A stretch of 64,000 bases of DNA. Origin: Candidatus Bariatricus faecipullorum. GTDB taxonomy: Bacteria > Bacillota > Clostridia > Lachnospirales > Lachnospiraceae. Position 1 is the first letter of the stretch, and the number at the start of each line of letters is the position of its first letter. The stretch lies in NCBI GenBank assembly GCA_019118525.1, contig DWYV01000023.1, forward strand, positions 1 to 64,000, written 5' to 3'. The notes beneath the pieces were generated by a model. It made no database searches, was not told the origin of the DNA, and saw only the letters and a list, made by a program, of their open reading frames with translations. A program made the position numbers and the translations under genes. Positions 60,198-64,000 of this stretch are shown piece after piece.

Positions 60198-62507
60198 ATG
60201 AGAAAACAGATACTGACTATCCTTGATACACAAGGCCGGCTGTGGGAAGAAGAACTTCCCCCTTCCGGGAATCATACCCTGGTTCTGGGACGGGACGACA
60301 GCCGGTGCGATTTTGTCATTCCGGAACGGATTGTGTCAAAAATCCAGGGGACTTTTCTTCTGGAGGAGGGCCGGCTTTCCTACCGGGATGAGAACAGCCG
60401 GAACGGGACCTTCCTGGGTATGGGAAGGGACAGAAGACTGCTGGGAAAAGCAGACGGCTTTGTGCCCGTCTTCGAGAAAGATATTCTGTGTATCGGACAT
60501 CCGGGACATGCGGAAGAGATGGTGCTTCTGCTGTACTCTTCCGGGGAAGACCGGACCGTATGGCAGTACCGGGCGCTGACAGAAAAAGAAACGTATATCG
60601 GAAGAAATCCTTCCTGCGAAATCTGCCTGCCCCATCCCCTGGTATCGGCGCGGCACTGCCGGATAACCAGAAGCGAGGAACTTTTCGTGCTGGAAGATCT
60701 GCACAGCACCAACGGGGTGGCGGTAAACGGAGCGCCTGCCCGGGAAGCCGTTGTTTTAAATGACAAGGACGTTATCCAGATACTGGGCCTGCAGCTACTT
60801 TTCAGCAATGGCGGGATATACTACCAGGCAAAAGGGAGCGGAATCTCCCTCCAGGTGGCAGGCGTCAGCAAAACGGTAGGAAAGGGAAACGGGAAAAAAC
60901 GGATTCTGGACCAGGTGAGCCTGGATATCGGCGGAAACGAGTTTGTAGCCATTATCGGGGGCTCCGGAGCCGGAAAAACGACCCTGATGAACGCCATCAG
61001 CGGATTTGAACCGGAATTTGAGGGTCATGTCTACTGCAATGGCATGGATATGAAAGAAAACTTCCAGATGCTGAAGAACAGTATCGGTTTTGTCCCCCAG
61101 CAGGATATTATCTACGAGAATCTGACGCTGGAGAGAATGCTGTACTACGCGGCGAAAATCCGGATGCCCGACGACACGCAGAAAAGTGAGCGGGACAAAA
61201 GAATCCGGGAAGTGCTGGACATGGTGGAACTGGGGGAACAGAAGGATTCCTGCATCCGGAAGCTTTCCGGAGGACAGAAAAAAAGAGCCAGCATCGCCGT
61301 GGAGCTTCTGGCGGACCCCAGCCTTTTCTTCCTGGACGAGCCCACTTCCGGCCTGGACCCGGGAACCGAAAAGAATCTGATGATGAACTTAAAGACGCTG
61401 GCGAGAACCCATGGCAAGACGATTATTATGGTCACGCATACGACCGCCAGCCTGCATCTTTGTGATAAAATTGTATTTATGGGGCCGGGAGGAAGACTCT
61501 GCTTCTGCGGGAGTGTGGAAGAGGCAAAAGCCTTTTTCCAGACCAGCGAACTGGTCGATATCTACAATAAAATCGCGGCCCGTCCGCAGTTCTGGCAGAA
61601 AGAATTCCGCGCGTATGCCCGGTCCGGACAAAGGCCGGAGGAGGAAAAGCCGGTTCCGGAAAAGAGCCGGAAAAAGTCCGGGCCCTCCGCCTGGCGGCAG
61701 TTTGGCGTACTGTGCGCCCGGTATGCAGAGCTGATGACAAACGACCGGCCCAGGCTGCTGGTGCTTCTGCTTCAGCCCTGCTTTATCGCCCTGCTGCTCT
61801 GGATAGTGGCGGATAAAGACATTTTTGATATTTACGAGAGTACCAAATCCATGCTCTTTGCCCTGAGCTGTTCCGGCATCTGGATTGGCCTTTTCAATTC
61901 CATCCAGGAAATCTGCAAGGAGCGGGTGATTGTAAAAAGAGAATATATGGCAAACCTGAAGCTGCCCGGATACGTCCTTTCCAAGTTCGTGTTCCAGGCG
62001 GTGCTGGGGGCAGTGCAGTCCCTGCTTCTGACCGGAATCTTTCTGGCACTGGTGGGGAAAAATCCCCGGGGCGTCTTCCTGGACAGTTTTATTCCGGAGA
62101 TGATGCTGACGGTGTGGCTTACCGTGCTGGCCTCCGTGGCGCTGGGGCTTACGGTATCCGCCGTAGTAAAGACGGGGGACAAAGGGATGACAGTGGCACC
62201 CTTTCTCCTGATTATCCAGCTCCTTTTTTCCGGGATTCTGTTTACCCTGGAAGGAGCGGGAGAGGCGATTTCCTGTGTGACTGTCAGCAGATGGTCCGTG
62301 GAGGCGCTGGGAAGCTCGGCCAGGCTGAACAGTCTGGCCCTTCGGATGCAGGAGGAATATCCCATGCTGGAACATGAGGCAGAATCCTTTTTCCGGGCTT
62401 CCCGGCCGCATGTGCTGACGGACTGGGGAATTCTGGCCGGAATGACGGCGGCCTTTCTGCTGCTGGCCATGGTACTGCTTCGGGGAATAGCAAAAGACAG
62501 ACGATAG
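60198..62507 (+). CDS. FHA-FHA-ABC transporter (ABCG/ABC2 type)
   Basis: The 769-residue protein has two FHA phosphothreonine-binding domains: the first (about 25-105) with LVLGRDDSRCDF and SRNGTF, the second (about 125-210) with YIGRNPSC, SARHC and STNG. An ATPase domain follows with Walker A GGSGAGKTT (about 254-262), signature LSGGQKKR (about 356) and Walker B LFFLDEPTSGLDP. The last 260 residues form an ABC2 membrane domain. A kinase and another FHA protein are encoded just downstream, so transport may be controlled by phosphorylation. The cargo is unknown. Confidence 0.88.
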   Translation: MRKQILTILDTQGRLWEEELPPSGNHTLVLGRDDSRCDFVIPERIVSKIQGTFLLEEGRLSYRDENSRNGTFLGMGRDRRLLGKADGFVPVFEKDILCIGHPGHAEEMVLLLYSSGEDRTVWQYRALTEKETYIGRNPSCEICLPHPLVSARHCRITRSEELFVLEDLHSTNGVAVNGAPAREAVVLNDKDVIQILGLQLLFSNGGIYYQAKGSGISLQVAGVSKTVGKGNGKKRILDQVSLDIGGNEFVAIIGGSGAGKTTLMNAISGFEPEFEGHVYCNGMDMKENFQMLKNSIGFVPQQDIIYENLTLERMLYYAAKIRMPDDTQKSERDKRIREVLDMVELGEQKDSCIRKLSGGQKKRASIAVELLADPSLFFLDEPTSGLDPGTEKNLMMNLKTLARTHGKTIIMVTHTTASLHLCDKIVFMGPGGRLCFCGSVEEAKAFFQTSELVDIYNKIAARPQFWQKEFRAYARSGQRPEEEKPVPEKSRKKSGPSAWRQFGVLCARYAELMTNDRPRLLVLLLQPCFIALLLWIVADKDIFDIYESTKSMLFALSCSGIWIGLFNSIQEICKERVIVKREYMANLKLPGYVLSKFVFQAVLGAVQSLLLTGIFLALVGKNPRGVFLDSFIPEMMLTVWLTVLASVALGLTVSAVVKTGDKGMTVAPFLLIIQLLFSGILFTLEGAGEAISCVTVSRWSVEALGSSARLNSLALRMQEEYPMLEHEAESFFRASRPHVLTDWGILAGMTAAFLLLAMVLLRGIAKDRR

Positions 62508-62519
62508 GAGGAAAGACAA

Positions 62520-62993
62520 ATGCGAGATTACCTGGAAGGCTGGGTGGATGTCCGGGATGTGGACATTCCGCCGGTGGAACAAAAAGGCTTCGCGGAACCG
62601 GTGATTATCCGGGAACATGTGGAGCCGCTGGCTTCCCGGCCTCCCCAAGAACCGGAGGAGGACGAAGAGGCTACGGTACTGTTGCGAAGAGAGCCGGAAA
62701 TGCACGTTTTTGTGAAACGGCTGAAAACCGGGGAGACAAAGGAATTTACCGGGGACGAAATGGTTCTGGGGAAAGGGGCGGACTGCGAATGGCAGATAGA
62801 GGGAAATCCCACGGTCAGCCGGCACCATGCCCGGATCCGGAAAACGCCGGAAGGATATCTTCTGGAGGATATGCAGTCCTTAAACCACACCTTCCTGGGG
62901 GAAGAGCAGGTAACCGGAGCCGTACGGCTGATTAAAGAAAGCCGGTTTACACTGTCCGATGAAACCTTTGAATTTATCATAGAAATCAGGTAG
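62520..62993 (+). CDS. FHA-domain protein
   Basis: The 157-residue protein has a C-terminal FHA domain (about 65-150) with MVLGKGADCEW, SRHHARI and SLNHTF; Asn-His replaces the usual Asn-Gly. The N-terminal 60 residues are acidic and probably flexible, with possible phosphorylation threonine in DEEATVLL. It lies between the FHA-ABC transporter (13 nt) and the kinase gene (6 nt), and probably acts as an adaptor or substrate. Confidence 0.87.
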   Translation: MRDYLEGWVDVRDVDIPPVEQKGFAEPVIIREHVEPLASRPPQEPEEDEEATVLLRREPEMHVFVKRLKTGETKEFTGDEMVLGKGADCEWQIEGNPTVSRHHARIRKTPEGYLLEDMQSLNHTFLGEEQVTGAVRLIKESRFTLSDETFEFIIEIR

Positions 62994-62999
62994 ACAGCC

Positions 63000-64000
63000 A
63001 TGGGAATACTGGATAAATTTTCCGATACATACGAAATTCTGGGAAAACTGGGAGAAGGAAGCGGCGGGATTGTCTATAAGGCATACCACAAGAGGCTGAA
63101 AAAAGAAGTGGTCATCAAGGAGATGAAAGGGAAAAGCCTGTCTGCGGCAGTGGACCGGCAGGAGGCAGATATCCTGAAAAATCTGCACCACATGTATCTT
63201 CCCCAGGTATTTGACTTTTTAAGGGACGGGGACCGGGTATATACGGTCATGAGTTATATCCCCGGGAAATCCTTTCAGCAGCTTCTGCGGGAACACTACC
63301 CCTTCACCATGGGGCAGCTGGTGCGCTGGGGCATGCAGCTTTGCAGCGCCCTGAATTATCTGCACAGCCAGAAGCCGCCCATTATCCACAGCGACATCAA
63401 ACCGGCCAATATTATGCTGACGCCCCAGGGAAATATCTGTCTGATAGATTTTAACATTTCCTTCTTTCTGAAAGAAGGAAACGCGGTGCTGGGGTATACC
63501 AGCGGCTACACGTCGCCGGAACAGTATATCGTGGTGCTGGACGGCGGCTCCGGAAGCCGGGTGGGGCGGTATGCGGCCATCGACGAGCGGACGGACATTT
63601 ACAGTGTGGGAGCCACGTTTTACCACCTGGCCACGGGGAAAAAAGTAAAAGATTACCGGGAGCCCATCGATAAGGCGTATCTGGCGGAATGTACCAGCCA
63701 GGCCTTCAGTGAGATTATCCAGAAGGCCATGGAGACGGAGCCGGACAAACGGTTCCAGAGCGCCCTGGAAATGTTCCGGGCCTTTCAGGGACTTTCCAGA
63801 AAGGACGCCCGGTACCGGGCTCTGGTGAGAAGACAGCATCTGATTCGCGGCGTCCTGGTGGCCGCAATGGCAGGGTTTATCCTGCTGGGAGGTTATGGCG
63901 TCCACACCATCCGTCAGGAACGGGTGGACCGGTACAACCAGCTGGTGGAGGAGCAGAAAGACTACCGGGAGGCCGGGGATTATGACCAGGCAGAAAAGAC
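63000..64000 (+). CDS. Ser/Thr protein kinase, membrane-anchored (3' end outside window)
   Basis: The first 333 residues of a Hanks-type kinase are present. The glycine loop is GEGSGGIVY (18-26), the ATP lysine Lys40 in VVIKE, the catalytic loop HSDIKPANIM (130-139), the metal motif DFN at 150-152 and a PE(Q) motif in TSPEQY. Ser replaces Arg of HRD, and Asn replaces Gly of DFG. A transmembrane helix lies near 283-300, and the sequence continues out of the window into an external part starting with a predicted coiled segment. It probably phosphorylates threonines read by the neighbouring FHA domains. Confidence 0.9.
   Translation, partial: MGILDKFSDTYEILGKLGEGSGGIVYKAYHKRLKKEVVIKEMKGKSLSAAVDRQEADILKNLHHMYLPQVFDFLRDGDRVYTVMSYIPGKSFQQLLREHYPFTMGQLVRWGMQLCSALNYLHSQKPPIIHSDIKPANIMLTPQGNICLIDFNISFFLKEGNAVLGYTSGYTSPEQYIVVLDGGSGSRVGRYAAIDERTDIYSVGATFYHLATGKKVKDYREPIDKAYLAECTSQAFSEIIQKAMETEPDKRFQSALEMFRAFQGLSRKDARYRALVRRQHLIRGVLVAAMAGFILLGGYGVHTIRQERVDRYNQLVEEQKDYREAGDYDQAEK

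Overview
The window looks like a chromosomal segment of a Gram-positive, low-oxygen gut Firmicute, most likely a Lachnospiraceae-type Clostridium. The signs are moderately high GC, strong AGGAGG-type ribosome binding sites, a radical-SAM ThiH (not ThiO) thiazole branch, FabK as the only enoyl-ACP reductase, a fused AccD-AccA carboxyltransferase, PTS-centred sugar uptake with PRD and GntR regulators, an ECF transporter, and a Bce-type peptide-resistance module. The genus is inferred, not proven. I saw no rRNA, CRISPR array, prophage, plasmid origin or transposase gene.

Layout. 1-3.6 kb: thiamin thiazole operon thiS-thiF-thiG-thiH-tenI with a terminator. 3.6-6.6 kb: four ATGA-overlapped metabolic genes (Cof-type HAD, sugar O-acetyltransferase, MBL-fold hydrolase, class I amidotransferase). 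6.6-12.7 kb: tandem DUF3592-like membrane proteins, a double GNAT, a MATE exporter and a CtpE-like P-type ATPase. 12.7-25.8 kb: a carbohydrate island with the trehalose repressor TreR, an unassigned PTS operon (oxidoreductase, mannitol-type EIICB, HAD phosphatase, EIIA, ROK kinase, PRD activator), a double NUDIX enzyme, NanE, and the TreR-controlled treP-treC operon. 25.9-32.2 kb: YccF, a CcdA-TlpA fusion, and a Bce-like two-component system with its ABC transporter. 32.2-36.4 kb: a MarR-controlled heterodimeric ABC exporter. 36.5-44.6 kb: LysR, a dedicated ECF transporter, two PHP-domain enzymes around an RpiR regulator, and an aldo/keto reductase. 44.7-56 kb: tRNA-Leu(CAG), then a complete type II fatty-acid operon (fabH-acpP-fabK-fabD-fabG-fabF-accB-fabZ-accC-accDA), a FabK-like flavoenzyme and a terminal MarR (FabT-like) regulator. 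56-64 kb: an envelope/signalling block (TPR lipoprotein-like protein, zinc-ribbon/YARHG protein, cell-wall amidase, Lgt, FHA-FHA-ABC transporter, FHA protein, Ser/Thr kinase cut by the window end).

Regulatory logic visible in the DNA: TreR operators (core TGTTTAAACA) occur at treR and twice in the treP promoter; FabT-like TTTGA-N3/4-TCAAA boxes lie just behind the fab promoter, whose -35 hexamer physically overlaps the -35 of the divergent tRNA-Leu promoter; a TNACA-N4-TGTAA box precedes the Bce-like ABC genes; a palindrome sits about 53 bp upstream of the probable start of the unassigned PTS operon.

The most unusual structure is a dispersed family of about 60-bp intergenic elements (six copies, at 1, 12677, 27615, 32191, 44645 and 56010). 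Each full copy has a GC-rich 16-20 bp stem (GGGGACGGGTAC...GTACCCGTCCCC) and a one-sided AT-rich tail with two GAATTG repeats, usually ending in GTAG next to the stem. They resemble REP sequences mobilised by RAYT transposases, sit mainly between convergent genes 3-6 bp after a stop codon, and in several cases supply the stop codon of the opposite gene.
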